Positions 31,565 to 39,792 of a stretch of DNA of 41,534 nt are shown here, one piece after another; the first letter of the stretch is position 1; every line of letters starts with the position of its first letter. A model generated the notes under the pieces. The model made no database searches, was not told where the DNA came from, and saw only the letters and a list, made by a program, of their open reading frames with translations. Both the position numbers and the translations under genes were made by a program. The DNA is from Alphaproteobacteria bacterium (GTDB lineage Bacteria; Pseudomonadota; Alphaproteobacteria; Paracaedibacterales; CAIULA01), in contig CANJLN010000007.1 in the NCBI GenBank assembly GCA_947475175.1, positions 1 through 41,534 on the forward strand, read 5' to 3'.

Positions 31565-33400
31565 ATGAGAAGATTTTTAACATTACTATTTGTAAATCTG
31601 TTTTTTTGTATGGTGATAGCCCAAAGTACTTTTTCCTCCTCGTCTAATGACGAAGCAGAAGACGAAAGTGCTCAGAAGCAATATAAACCATCTACAATTC
31701 ATGGTTCTCTAGGGACTGCAACGGCAGATGTAGGAGATTCTGCTGCTCTTCCTTCTGCAAGAACAATAAAAACAGGGACACAATCATACGCTTGGTCTGC
31801 TGCTCCAAGAGGAGAGACGCGTGCTCCTGAGCCTGCTCCGATGATGAGTGGCTCTATGGTATCCGCTGTTTTGGAATATGCTGCTCCTATAACTGTGTGG
31901 AATGAATGGCCTGATAATGTTTCAAATAGAAGTGTTTTTTATTATCTACGAGAAAATGATCCATTTTCAGTCTTTGTAAAAACTTGGTACAAATCTTCTT
32001 GCGCTTTGGTTGTATACGATGACACAGAACGTTCCTACGTTATAGGAAGCGGAACATATCTATCTGGTCACAAAATAACAACAGCTCGGCACTGTTTCGA
32101 GGCTTATCCTTTTGTGGAGAGTCTTTATGCGAGATTTTTTGACTATTATGAGGTCAATGCTTCCGGAATTAAGGCTCGTTTTATGGACGTTCCTATTTTA
32201 GGAGTAAAAAATGCGAAAGGTGGATTAGATGCAACCTATCTTTATTTAGGTGAAGTGAATGGCGAATTTCGTAGATATGCTAAGCCTTTGACCGTTGCTG
32301 ATGATGATCCTACATTTAGAGACCCATTTGCAACCTTGCCTCCTGGCAGTTATGCCATGTTTCATTTTGCAGGAGGAATCCACCATCAAATCTCTATTGG
32401 GCATGTCCCAGTAAGTACGGTTGGTACACCTCTTGATAACAATATTCCAATTAGTGCTGGGGACGGGGCTTCTGGTGCCACCATCATTAGAAGTACAAGC
32501 ACTTCCGATGTGAGAGGATATGGTATCTCTGTCTATAGAGATAGATTAGATGAACGACGGATCATCCCTTTTGCGAAGTTTGAAAATCCGGGATGGCAAG
32601 ATAGCATTAGTGCTCCTTACAGTTTATCGAGCTCCTTCCCCATCTTAAGCAGTGGTGTCTTTGATCTTACAGGATATGAGTATTTATGCTGGAAAGTTGA
32701 CTTTGTAAAACAAGGGAAAGGTGGCGGTGGACATCCGAAGAATGTCATTTATGACACAGCTCCTGGCCATAAGAATCATCATATCATTCCCAGGACGGAT
32801 CTATGGTTTTTGTGGATGTACGTTTTTGACTCAGATGTAGAAACGGATGCAGATGTCGGAAACCCAAACTACGCTAAATTGAAAGAACAAATTACACTTC
32901 TAAAAACGACAAATCCATCCTTAGATCATGATGCATGTTTTGCAGCATATAGCGGAAAATACGAAACCATCCAGAAACAGCTCATGGATTTGTGTCCTGA
33001 ATGGAGAACACCCAAAGGAGTGTTGGACAAGTCTGCTAAAAGATCTCGAGGATTTGCTTGGTCACAGTGGAATTTGTTTAAGGGTCCTGGCGATAGAAAT
33101 GATGATCCAAAGAATGATCCTACATTCGACTTTAGTGAAAAAAAGCAGCCTTCAGGTTTTGATGCGCGCCTTTGGGACGTTTTGAAAGATAGTACAACGG
33201 GTGGTCTATATTATAGAATTAAAAAATTAAAAATGGATAGCCGAACTCACCTGCCTAATATTGCAATCTTAGATGAATTGATTATACAGCTCGATTTGTT
33301 AACTGGGTTATGGAATGCCCCTGGTTATTCAAGAAATATATACGCTTATGATTCTAGAGACTGGACGGTCAACGCAAGCGGTACATATGCTTTGAATTAA
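31565..33400 (+). CDS. Secreted trypsin-like protease fused to an HHIIP nuclease-like domain
   Basis: 611 aa from ATG 31565 (MRRFLTLLFVNLFF), with GGGAGAG upstream; the frame opens earlier but this is the start of a signal peptide (residues 1-20). Residues about 140-320 look like an S1-type protease: TARHC with His176, GLDATYLYL with Asp222, and AGDGASGATII with Ser303; the usual GDSGG is changed to GDxxSGA. The C-terminal half holds GHKNHHIIPRTDLWFLW (His402, His405, His406), then WNLFKGPGDRNDDPKNDPTFD, the pattern of HNH/GHH-like nuclease domains in polymorphic toxins (HHIIP...NLxxGPxxRxDDP). An exported effector or toxin is inferred. No immunity gene is evident next to it. Confidence 0.7.
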   Translation: MRRFLTLLFVNLFFCMVIAQSTFSSSSNDEAEDESAQKQYKPSTIHGSLGTATADVGDSAALPSARTIKTGTQSYAWSAAPRGETRAPEPAPMMSGSMVSAVLEYAAPITVWNEWPDNVSNRSVFYYLRENDPFSVFVKTWYKSSCALVVYDDTERSYVIGSGTYLSGHKITTARHCFEAYPFVESLYARFFDYYEVNASGIKARFMDVPILGVKNAKGGLDATYLYLGEVNGEFRRYAKPLTVADDDPTFRDPFATLPPGSYAMFHFAGGIHHQISIGHVPVSTVGTPLDNNIPISAGDGASGATIIRSTSTSDVRGYGISVYRDRLDERRIIPFAKFENPGWQDSISAPYSLSSSFPILSSGVFDLTGYEYLCWKVDFVKQGKGGGGHPKNVIYDTAPGHKNHHIIPRTDLWFLWMYVFDSDVETDADVGNPNYAKLKEQITLLKTTNPSLDHDACFAAYSGKYETIQKQLMDLCPEWRTPKGVLDKSAKRSRGFAWSQWNLFKGPGDRNDDPKNDPTFDFSEKKQPSGFDARLWDVLKDSTTGGLYYRIKKLKMDSRTHLPNIAILDELIIQLDLLTGLWNAPGYSRNIYAYDSRDWTVNASGTYALN

Positions 33401-34044
33401 TAATAGATCCATTGCTGTGCAAAAAAGCTAGTTAATGTAGATTGTTTAAATGAAACACACTATTCAATATCTCATAAAGTATACTTCTTGAGACTGCATT
33501 TTGCCGTGTCTCAAATAATATCTCATAAATAAATTCTCATATTGTTTAAAACTATAAGAAACATTAGAGAGAGGAAAACTGTCAACAATGCTGATAGTTT
33601 TTGAAGGTGTCCGTTCAGCAGAATTTCTACTGTGAATTTTTTAGATTCACAGTGTCTGCATAGTAGTATGCACAGCGATCTGAAGGGGGAAGGGGATAAA
33701 TATTATCCGTGAGTATTTCATCTTTCGTTCTTGGATAATCTTATAAAATATGATTATTTTCTAATGAAAAATATTTTTCTACAGGAAACTTTTAAGAATG
33801 GCTTCGTTTAGTCGCGACTTCTTTGGTGCTTTGAAATGAGTAAGAGTCACGAAGACTTTTCGCCAAGTATTTTTAAGGTTGATTATATTATTGAAAACTA
33901 AATTAAAGATGTATGGGAGATTGCTTATTGCTCGAAAATTGCTTGTTCCACAAACACGTAAAATACGTACCATTTTGAGCCTAAATCTTATTTGAGGCTC
34001 TCTAAATCAATAACTTTCTCTAACCGTTCAATTTTACGGATAAA
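33401..34044. other. Gene-free stretch with two hairpins
   Basis: Two structures: a 7-bp stem (TTGAGAC 33488-33494 / GTCTCAA 33508-33514) flanked by direct copies of AATATCTCATAAA (33466-33478, 33517-33529), and a 9-bp stem (ACTGTGAAT 33629-33637 / 33645-33653) with an outer 5-bp stem (33618-33622/33655-33659). Either may end transcription of the protease gene. The minus-strand open frame 33779-33973 is not supported. Confidence 0.45.
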
Positions 34045-34863
34045 CTAATCATTTTTTAAGTTAATAACTTTCTGAATGGTTGGCTGAGAATACCCAGCAA
34101 CTCCAACAGTTACGCTTAAATTTCTTAGAATTTGACTCTGGGCATAGCTATGTGTGTGTCCGGATAAAACAGCAAAATCAATAGAGGGATAATTTTGTGC
34201 CGCTTTTAAGAGGACATCCCCTGTTGCTTTAGAAGAGAAATAAGGTAGATAGCCAGGATCTGTTGGATTTCCTTGATATGTACAGACTTCAGGAAAAGGA
34301 GGAACGTGTGTTAGAATAATTAGCTTTTGTGGTTTATGCAAGTTTATAGCTGTTTGAATATCGTGTTCTAATTGTTTGGCATCTTCATCGGCAAGCTCTT
34401 GCATTTTGGTTTGCAAATGCTTTTTTGAAAGGAGTTTTTGCTGAAATAATTCCCTGATAAGGATGCTATCATTGAGAGAGACAAGGCTATTCTCGTAATC
34501 TCCATAACGCCCATCTGCAAAACCATCTGTGCCCACAAGAACAACGTTTGGTGCTAGTAACTGCGCGCCAGATTTTGTTAGCCAATATAACGATTTTGTC
34601 GTTTGGAGTAATCGCATAAGATCAGCACGGACATTAGCAACAGATCCCCTATAATAATCATGATTACCGAGGACAAAATAAATGGGCTTTTCGACAGAAC
34701 TTGTCATTTCTATAAGCAGATCACAAAGGCTTGGGGCTTCAGCTATATCCCCACTTATTAAAAGAGCGTCAGAAGAACTATCAAAAATGGCTTGATAAAA
34801 GACCGTGCGTTCTGGTCGTCTTAAAAAATTCAAATGAATATCCGTTAACCATGCAAGTTTCAT
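34045..34863 (-). CDS. Calcineurin-like metallophosphoesterase
   Basis: 272 aa with all metal-binding motifs of the family: DIH (LTDIHLNF, residue about 8), GDIAE, GNHDYY, LTHVPPFPE and GHTHSYAQ. It probably cleaves a phosphodiester or phosphomonoester bond in a nucleic acid, nucleotide or modified substrate; which one is unknown. ATG overlaps the nucleotidyltransferase stop (ATGA, 34860-34863), so it is the third gene of the cassette. Inferred role: to remove what the nucleotidyltransferase adds, or to act on the same substrate. Confidence 0.85.
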   Translation of the reverse strand: MKLAWLTDIHLNFLRRPERTVFYQAIFDSSSDALLISGDIAEAPSLCDLLIEMTSSVEKPIYFVLGNHDYYRGSVANVRADLMRLLQTTKSLYWLTKSGAQLLAPNVVLVGTDGFADGRYGDYENSLVSLNDSILIRELFQQKLLSKKHLQTKMQELADEDAKQLEHDIQTAINLHKPQKLIILTHVPPFPEVCTYQGNPTDPGYLPYFSSKATGDVLLKAAQNYPSIDFAVLSGHTHSYAQSQILRNLSVTVGVAGYSQPTIQKVINLKND

Positions 34864-35576
34864 AAACGATTACTCTCACACATACTCTGGATCCGTTTTA
34901 AAAGAAGTTGAGTTCGATCATGAGTAACAGAACCATAATTTAAATAACCAGGTAAAGCTGTTTGAAAATCATCTCTTAACAGCATCTTTGAAAAAATACC
35001 TGCAAGGTATAATCTTAAATCAGGTTCTGTTTGTTTAACTTCATCAATTAATTCAACTCTTCCGTCAATGATGGCAATTATATCTTCAAAATCATGGCTC
35101 ATCATAAAATCATTATTGCCGCGTGATTGAAACGCTTCTAGTTTGGTGCCAAGAAAATAAGGTGCTGTTACTGAACGGATGATAATATCATCTGCTAATT
35201 GATGTGTCTCAGCATTCTTAATTGCTGCCTTGTACCATCGATTACTAAATCCTAAAATCTTTTCATCTGTTGGCATAACATCAAGTATCAAATCCTCATA
35301 ATGCCAACGACAAAGAACATTATCATTAAACGACTTTCTAAACCCACGTTCTTGCAGTCGTTGTTCAAGTTGGTAATATGCGCTTAAGGAAAGAGCGTCA
35401 ACAATACAATCAACATCTATTGTTGAACGAACATCCGGTGATGCCGGATCAGTGATCAATAGTGCTGTAGAACATCCTCCGAGAAAAACAAACTCCTCGC
35501 TTATATCTCCTAATTTTCTCGCAGCAAATTCTAGAAGAGCGAGTTGAGCAACAGCACGACTACCCAGATATTTCAT
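34860..35576 (-). CDS. AbiEii-like nucleotidyltransferase
   Basis: 238 aa with a minimal nucleotidyltransferase core: FLGGCSTALLI (GGxS), STIDVDCIVD (DxD metal site) and LILDVMP (third acidic residue). The arrangement resembles the AbiEii/DUF1814 and DUF6036 toxin-type nucleotidyltransferases, which add nucleotides to RNA, though the exact family is uncertain. ATG overlaps the regulator stop (ATGA, 35573-35576) and its stop overlaps the phosphoesterase start. Middle gene of the cassette; the HTH protein upstream parallels AbiEi. Confidence 0.8.
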   Translation of the reverse strand: MKYLGSRAVAQLALLEFAARKLGDISEEFVFLGGCSTALLITDPASPDVRSTIDVDCIVDALSLSAYYQLEQRLQERGFRKSFNDNVLCRWHYEDLILDVMPTDEKILGFSNRWYKAAIKNAETHQLADDIIIRSVTAPYFLGTKLEAFQSRGNNDFMMSHDFEDIIAIIDGRVELIDEVKQTEPDLRLYLAGIFSKMLLRDDFQTALPGYLNYGSVTHDRTQLLLKRIQSMCESNRL

Positions 35577-36157
35577 GAATGAATTCTTTCTGTCAGTATT
35601 TTTGTTGCCTGCGCGCGTTCACGTATATTTCCTTGCCTTAAAGTATCAACTAAACAAAGAAGATCATAGAATTCGGTATCTGGAAACAGTGATACTGATT
35701 TCGGCACAGATGGATAAAGTGGTTCAAGTGACATCCCTCTTTGTTGACCCATCGCATAAGGCCATACCGGAATTGGATCATTTCCTATAGTATATCCTTT
35801 TAAAACAGGCGCCGCATAACTTGTTGCAATACCGCTTGTAATTTCTCCCAATTTTACTGGAAACATATATTTAACCCCTGAAATAAGAAACTCTTCACAT
35901 GCTTTTAAAACTGGTTGATATAATTTTTCAATTTGTTGTCGTGAGTGTAGTAGTTCATTTAAAGAAGGATCGAATAAGCCTATTAAAACCGGGGGTGTTA
36001 TAAGCAGTAGTCCTGCTGAAATAAGTCGTTTAATACCCGCATTAATTTCAGAAACGCTGATGCATAAGTCTCTGGCCATTTGTGCTTGTGACCATTTTAA
36101 ATGTTCAGAATTTGCGAGTAATTTTAGGAGCAAGACAACGTCTTGGGGTTTCAGCAT
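35573..36157 (-). CDS. Winged-helix regulator of the NTase/phosphoesterase cassette
   Basis: 194 aa from ATG 36157 (MLKPQDVVLLLKLLAN), which has AGGA about 9 nt upstream; the frame is open to TTG 36175. The N-terminal winged helix (residues about 5-60: SEHLKWSQAQMARDLCISVSEINAGIKRLISAGLL) is followed by a domain of unknown function (LKGYTIGNDPIPVWPYAMGQQRG, EFYDLLCLVDTLRQGN). By analogy with AbiEi it would repress the operon and could neutralise the toxin. A 17-bp inverted repeat in its promoter (36212-36228) is the expected binding site. Confidence 0.72.
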   Translation of the reverse strand: MLKPQDVVLLLKLLANSEHLKWSQAQMARDLCISVSEINAGIKRLISAGLLLITPPVLIGLFDPSLNELLHSRQQIEKLYQPVLKACEEFLISGVKYMFPVKLGEITSGIATSYAAPVLKGYTIGNDPIPVWPYAMGQQRGMSLEPLYPSVPKSVSLFPDTEFYDLLCLVDTLRQGNIRERAQATKILTERIHS

Positions 36158-36201
36158 ATTAAAATTCCTGCGCAAAAATTAAGAGGGAAAGTTATAAGAT
36201 C

Positions 36202-36231
36202 AGTATATGATATTCGCGATTCGCGAATCAA
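36202..36231 (-). promoter_or_regulatory. Promoter with operator inside the spacer
   Basis: Minus strand: -35 TTGATT (36231-36226), an 18-nt spacer and -10 TATACT (36207-36202). The spacer overlaps a perfect inverted repeat, ATTCGCGA-T-TCGCGAAT (36212-36228). A repressor bound there would block RNA polymerase. The start codon of the first cassette gene lies 45 nt downstream. Confidence 0.65.
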
Positions 36232-36419
36232 GAATTATTGTGTCTTTGCATACCAGGGTGTGAAAACTCCTACTTTGAGATCAAATAAATATAAAAGAAC
36301 TTTTTTTGAGAAAATAAATAGAAGTGTAGTTTTTTACACTAAAATAACAAATGCTATTTTGGTGAAGAATAATTGCAATGTAATTTACATCACTAAAATG
36401 TCGTTTTTGTGGAAGACGC

Positions 36420-38114
36420 TCAGCCGTCTAACTTTAATTCTAAAGTCTTTTGAGTTCTACCAATATTGTGATGCTGCACAATGCAATTGCGCTTTTTGTC
36501 ATATTTCATATGAGCTGGAAGAAGATCAAGCGCTTTGGTGTTAAATCTTTTTACAGCAGCTTTAAAGTTTTTTTTAAAATATTTAAAAAATTGCTTTTGA
36601 AATTTATCCCATTCCTTATTACTCCTCTCTAACTCTGGATCTAAATGGAAAATTGTTAGGATAGGGCGTGTTATTGAAGGGTATAGTCCATGTTCTAGAT
36701 TTTCCTGAAGTTTTTGAAAAACGTGAGCTTCAAACCGTCTCTGGATTTCTTTGTAGCCTGGTTTAATTTCTTTATGTTTGGTTATAATAGGGTATAAGGC
36801 TAACCAAGGATCTATACTAGCAAACCGTATTTCTTCATCGAATTTAGTTGTGCTTGCTAGTGCTGCAAAAAAGGTGTAACACCCACGAGCTAAAGACTTA
36901 TAAATAGAGACATCCCAAGGGTTTTCTGGATTTTTGTTGTCAAACAGATAATGATGAAAGAGAAGAAGATCAGATTTTTCTATGGCTAATTCCAGAAGGC
37001 CTTTAAAAGTACTAGCAATTTCGTTTAGAATTTTCCATGATTCTGAATTGGAAAGAGTGGATTTGGTGTAATTTTCTAACTTATTTACTTCTATGCGAGC
37101 AATTGAAGTTAAAATATCTAAGCCTCGATTGATAGAACTAGACGTGTTATTGAATTCCTTAGTCTCAAAATATGTTTCAAAAATAATTTTAAGCAGTTCG
37201 CCGTATTTTTTAACTTTCCAAAGAGTAATATTTTCATCTCTCCAATACTCCCAAGCATCCATTGGTCTGAATTTACTTTCTAGAAAAGCATAGTTTTTAA
37301 AAAATGCGTTGGTGAATAACTTGTAGTGTCCTAATCCTTCATAATCTGTTTCTCTATATAAAATTGAATCCTCATTTAAAATGGATTGCTTTATAATTTG
37401 CCGTATAAATGCTGACCCTCCAAATTCATAAAGGTCTTGCTTTTGTATTTCTTTAACTAAGATGACTGCTAAGGTAGGGGCATTGGAAACTACTTTTTTA
37501 CAAAACAAAGTATCTGATAATAAATTAAGCACATTAAGAGCATAAGCGGTATAGGTAGGGATACTCTCTTTTTTCTCTGCTTTTGCTATTTCTTCAACTG
37601 GGTTAGCAGTATAATTTTTGCATGCTGAAACTATTTCTTTAGAGCTAAATGATATCTCGTTAGCAAGCTCTCCTAGATCAGAAGGATTGCCGGATACCAA
37701 AATTTTGGCGCATCCATCAAAATATCTTTTGCGGTTTGTATTTTTAAATTTTAAAGGTTTTAATGCTGCCCACAGCATCCATCCCATAGCGATAGGTATT
37801 GTAATGGCTGCTATACACTCAAAATATGGCGAGTAGGGTAGGGTAATCCTATAAAATAATGAGGGAGCTTTGGCAGTAAATATTAAACTAATAGAAAGAA
37901 AAAATAAGAGGTAAAATGGTATCGACCCATACTTTATTCTAGTTTGGATTCTGAATCTATGAATTGGTCTTAAAAATTGAATAAAAGCTAAAAGAAAACT
38001 AATAGCAGCAACAATTTCTCCATAAGTCAAAAGTGTGAAAGATTGGGGTTCTTGAAGAGAGTGCCCACAATTTCCCAAATATAATAAATCCTGTGTGTTC
38101 ATAGATAATCTCAT
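36420..38114 (-). CDS. Membrane-anchored protein of unknown function
   Basis: 564 aa. Three hydrophobic segments near the N-terminus (GEIVAAISFLLAFIQFL; GSIPFYLLFFLSISLIF; ECIAAITIPIAMGWMLWAAL; residues about 30-120) precede a large soluble, mostly helical part (about 440 residues) rich in Phe, Lys and Glu that I do not recognise. ATG 38114 overlaps the resolvase stop as ATGA; ATG 38102 is an alternative. Base composition is more AT-rich than that of the transfer genes. Being coupled to a recombinase, it may be cargo or a defence-type gene; no function is claimed. Confidence 0.6.
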   Translation of the reverse strand: MRLSMNTQDLLYLGNCGHSLQEPQSFTLLTYGEIVAAISFLLAFIQFLRPIHRFRIQTRIKYGSIPFYLLFFLSISLIFTAKAPSLFYRITLPYSPYFECIAAITIPIAMGWMLWAALKPLKFKNTNRKRYFDGCAKILVSGNPSDLGELANEISFSSKEIVSACKNYTANPVEEIAKAEKKESIPTYTAYALNVLNLLSDTLFCKKVVSNAPTLAVILVKEIQKQDLYEFGGSAFIRQIIKQSILNEDSILYRETDYEGLGHYKLFTNAFFKNYAFLESKFRPMDAWEYWRDENITLWKVKKYGELLKIIFETYFETKEFNNTSSSINRGLDILTSIARIEVNKLENYTKSTLSNSESWKILNEIASTFKGLLELAIEKSDLLLFHHYLFDNKNPENPWDVSIYKSLARGCYTFFAALASTTKFDEEIRFASIDPWLALYPIITKHKEIKPGYKEIQRRFEAHVFQKLQENLEHGLYPSITRPILTIFHLDPELERSNKEWDKFQKQFFKYFKKNFKAAVKRFNTKALDLLPAHMKYDKKRNCIVQHHNIGRTQKTLELKLDG

Positions 38115-38733
38115 CCAGCTCTTTTCTTAATATATTCACGTAAAGAGAAATATTTCCCGTAGTTCAAGTGTGTATCGATGATTTTATTAAGAGGGACTCC
38201 CAACTGATGTAAGTGAAAGATCTTTTCTTTGTCTTTATCGTACATAGAACTTTGAATAGTACCTTTTGGTTTTCCTAGCTTAATTCCTTTAGCAACGCGA
38301 GCTCGAAGGCCTTCTTTAGTGCGTTCTGAAATAAAGTCTCTTTCCAGCTCTGCTAGCATCGAGAAAACAGTAATAAGGATTTTATTTGTCGGATTGGTTT
38401 TAGCTTCTGGGTTCAAATCAAGATTCTGTTTAACTAAAATTAGTCTAGCTTTCTTTTCGTTGACAAGCTTATCAAGGGTATCAAGAGTTTCCTTAATGGA
38501 TCTTCCTAAGCGAGAAAGTTCAGAAGCAATCACAATATCCGATGGTTGTAATTTTTTCAGCAGTTCAGCAGTTCATCAATTCTTCGATCTTTGGTTGATC
38601 TTTTAGATGACATCTCTATTTCCATCCATTCATCAACCATCAATTTATGATCCATACCATAGCGACTAATCAGATTTTTTTGACCGTCAAGATTTTGATT
38701 CTGGGTACTGACCCGTATGTATCCAAAAATCAT
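38111..38733 (-). pseudogene. Serine resolvase split by an 8-bp tandem duplication
   Basis: From ATG 38733 the first part reads MIFGYIRVSTQNQNLDGQ (catalytic Ser10) and ends RRIDELLNC at a stop; the second part, in another frame, reads QPSDIVIASELSRLGRSIKETLDTL and ends SLREYIKKRAG. The break coincides with CAGCAGTT repeated twice (38558-38565, 38566-38573). Removing one copy restores RRIDELLKKLQPSDIVIASELSR without a gap. It is thus a roughly 200-aa small serine recombinase (resolvase/invertase type, with a C-terminal HTH) inactivated, or switchable, by slippage. It precedes the membrane protein gene, whose start overlaps its stop. Confidence 0.85.
38558..38573. repeat. 8-bp tandem duplication causing a frameshift
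   Basis: CAGCAGTT twice in a row in the resolvase gene. One extra copy shifts the frame by two; see the resolvase entry. Confidence 0.9.
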
Positions 38734-38760
38734 AAAAAGTGTCCTGTTTTTGTGTAGTTC

Positions 38761-38792
38761 TGGTATTAAGGTGCTTTATGGGTGCAATACCA
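38761..38792. promoter_or_regulatory. Inverted repeat upstream of the resolvase
   Basis: TGGTATT (38761-38767) and AATACCA (38786-38792) with an 18-nt spacer, 28 bp upstream of the resolvase start. Could be a resolution-site half or an operator. Weak. Confidence 0.3.
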
Positions 38793-38949
38793 TCTTAAAA
38801 TAATGCCATATAACATACCTATATGCTATAAATAAAAGATGTAAAAAACGATCATTAACACCATCACTCCCCTCCAATTTAAATATCCTCAGAAATGTGT
38901 TAAGAGAGGGCAGGGGACTCACGCGTTTTGATAATATGAATTGAACAAA

Positions 38950-39231
38950 ATGCCATACCTTCATTTGATTTTGCGAGCCATAAAGCCAGAGTCTAATCTC
39001 TATCGAGTTTATGAGATTTGGCTTGATAAGGGGCTGCTCGGTAGCTGGATTGTTTTGACAGCTTATGGACGATTTGAGTGTGGTACAACTCAAAAGAACC
39101 ATAGCTTTTCAACTTTAGAAGATGCAAAAGATTTCATCGATAAAACGCTGATCAAAAGATTGAGTTCTGAAAAAAGAATTGGCTGCAACTATGAGTTAAT
39201 AAGCAAGAGGTTTTCTTCTAATTTTATGTAG
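38950..39231 (+). CDS. WGR-domain protein
   Basis: 93 aa from ATG 38950; TTG 38941 in the same frame is an alternative, and no good ribosome site helps. The whole protein matches one WGR domain: NLYRVYEIWLDKGLLGSWIVLTAYGRFECGTTQKNHSFSTLEDAKDFIDKTLIKRL (WGR core here is AYGR). WGR domains bind nucleic acids and occur in PARPs and in stand-alone bacterial proteins of unknown role. It stands alone on the plus strand, upstream of HU. Confidence 0.75.
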   Translation: MPYLHLILRAIKPESNLYRVYEIWLDKGLLGSWIVLTAYGRFECGTTQKNHSFSTLEDAKDFIDKTLIKRLSSEKRIGCNYELISKRFSSNFM

Positions 39232-39312
39232 GGTGCCTAAAAATTAATCACCACCGTTAACTTCCTGTTAACCATTCATATTTTTGATAAAGGGGATGGG
39301 GTAGGGAGCAAG

Positions 39313-39335
39313 TTATCCCCAGAATCTGTGGATAA
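39313..39335. promoter_or_regulatory. Pair of inverted DnaA boxes
   Basis: TGTGGATAA at 39327-39335 is a perfect DnaA box (TTATCCACA) on the minus strand; TTATCCCCA at 39313-39321 is a one-mismatch box on the plus strand. They lie about 140 bp upstream of the HU gene. Possible DnaA control of HU, or part of an origin. Confidence 0.55.
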
Positions 39336-39475
39336 AAAATTCACATAAATCTGTTGAACACTACATCCTTGCAAAACCCCCGCCATTGCGACTTGCTTAA
39401 AAAGATGCTTCAATTTATACATGTGAGGCGCCATTGGTTGCGTCTGATAATTATTTAGAAGAAGGAGAACACTAT

Positions 39476-39757
39476 ATGGCAATGGGTAAAGCAGAACTGG
39501 TCAGTCACGTAGCAGCTGAAACTAAACTCACAAAAGCAGATGCTCAAAAAGCATTGGAAGCGGTCTTGGATGGAATAGGAGCTTCTCTTGAAAAGGGAGA
39601 AGACGTTAGGTTGATTGGCTTTGGCAGTTTTGCGGTTCAACAGTCAGCCGCCAGAGAAGGACGGAATCCAAGAACTGGTGAGACAATTAAAATTAAAGCG
39701 AGCAAGCGTCCTGTGTTCAAGGCTGGCAAAGAGCTTAAAGAATCTGTCAATAAATAG
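39476..39757 (+). CDS. hup: HU-family nucleoid protein
   Basis: 93 aa (ATG 39476, with AAGGAG about 9 nt upstream; the frame extends to a TTG at 39434, which is rejected). Standard HU sequence: KAELVSHVAAETKLTKADAQKALEAVLDGI, GFGSFAVQQSAAREGRNPRTGETIKIKASKRPVFKAGKELK, including the GRNPxTG tip with the intercalating Pro. Binds and bends DNA, needed for replication initiation and nucleoid packing. Followed after 35 nt by the PLD-type gene. Confidence 0.95.
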   Translation: MAMGKAELVSHVAAETKLTKADAQKALEAVLDGIGASLEKGEDVRLIGFGSFAVQQSAAREGRNPRTGETIKIKASKRPVFKAGKELKESVNK

Positions 39758-39792
39758 GATTTACTGAAGAAAAATAGGGGAGGGGACTTAAA

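Noticed and set aside
31375-31566. 63-aa basic minus-strand frame
   Set aside because: Lies in the protease gene leader, no ribosome site and no recognisable domain.
33779-33973. 64-aa minus-strand frame in the gene-free stretch
   Set aside because: No ribosome site or motif; may be a fragment of something, but I cannot support it.
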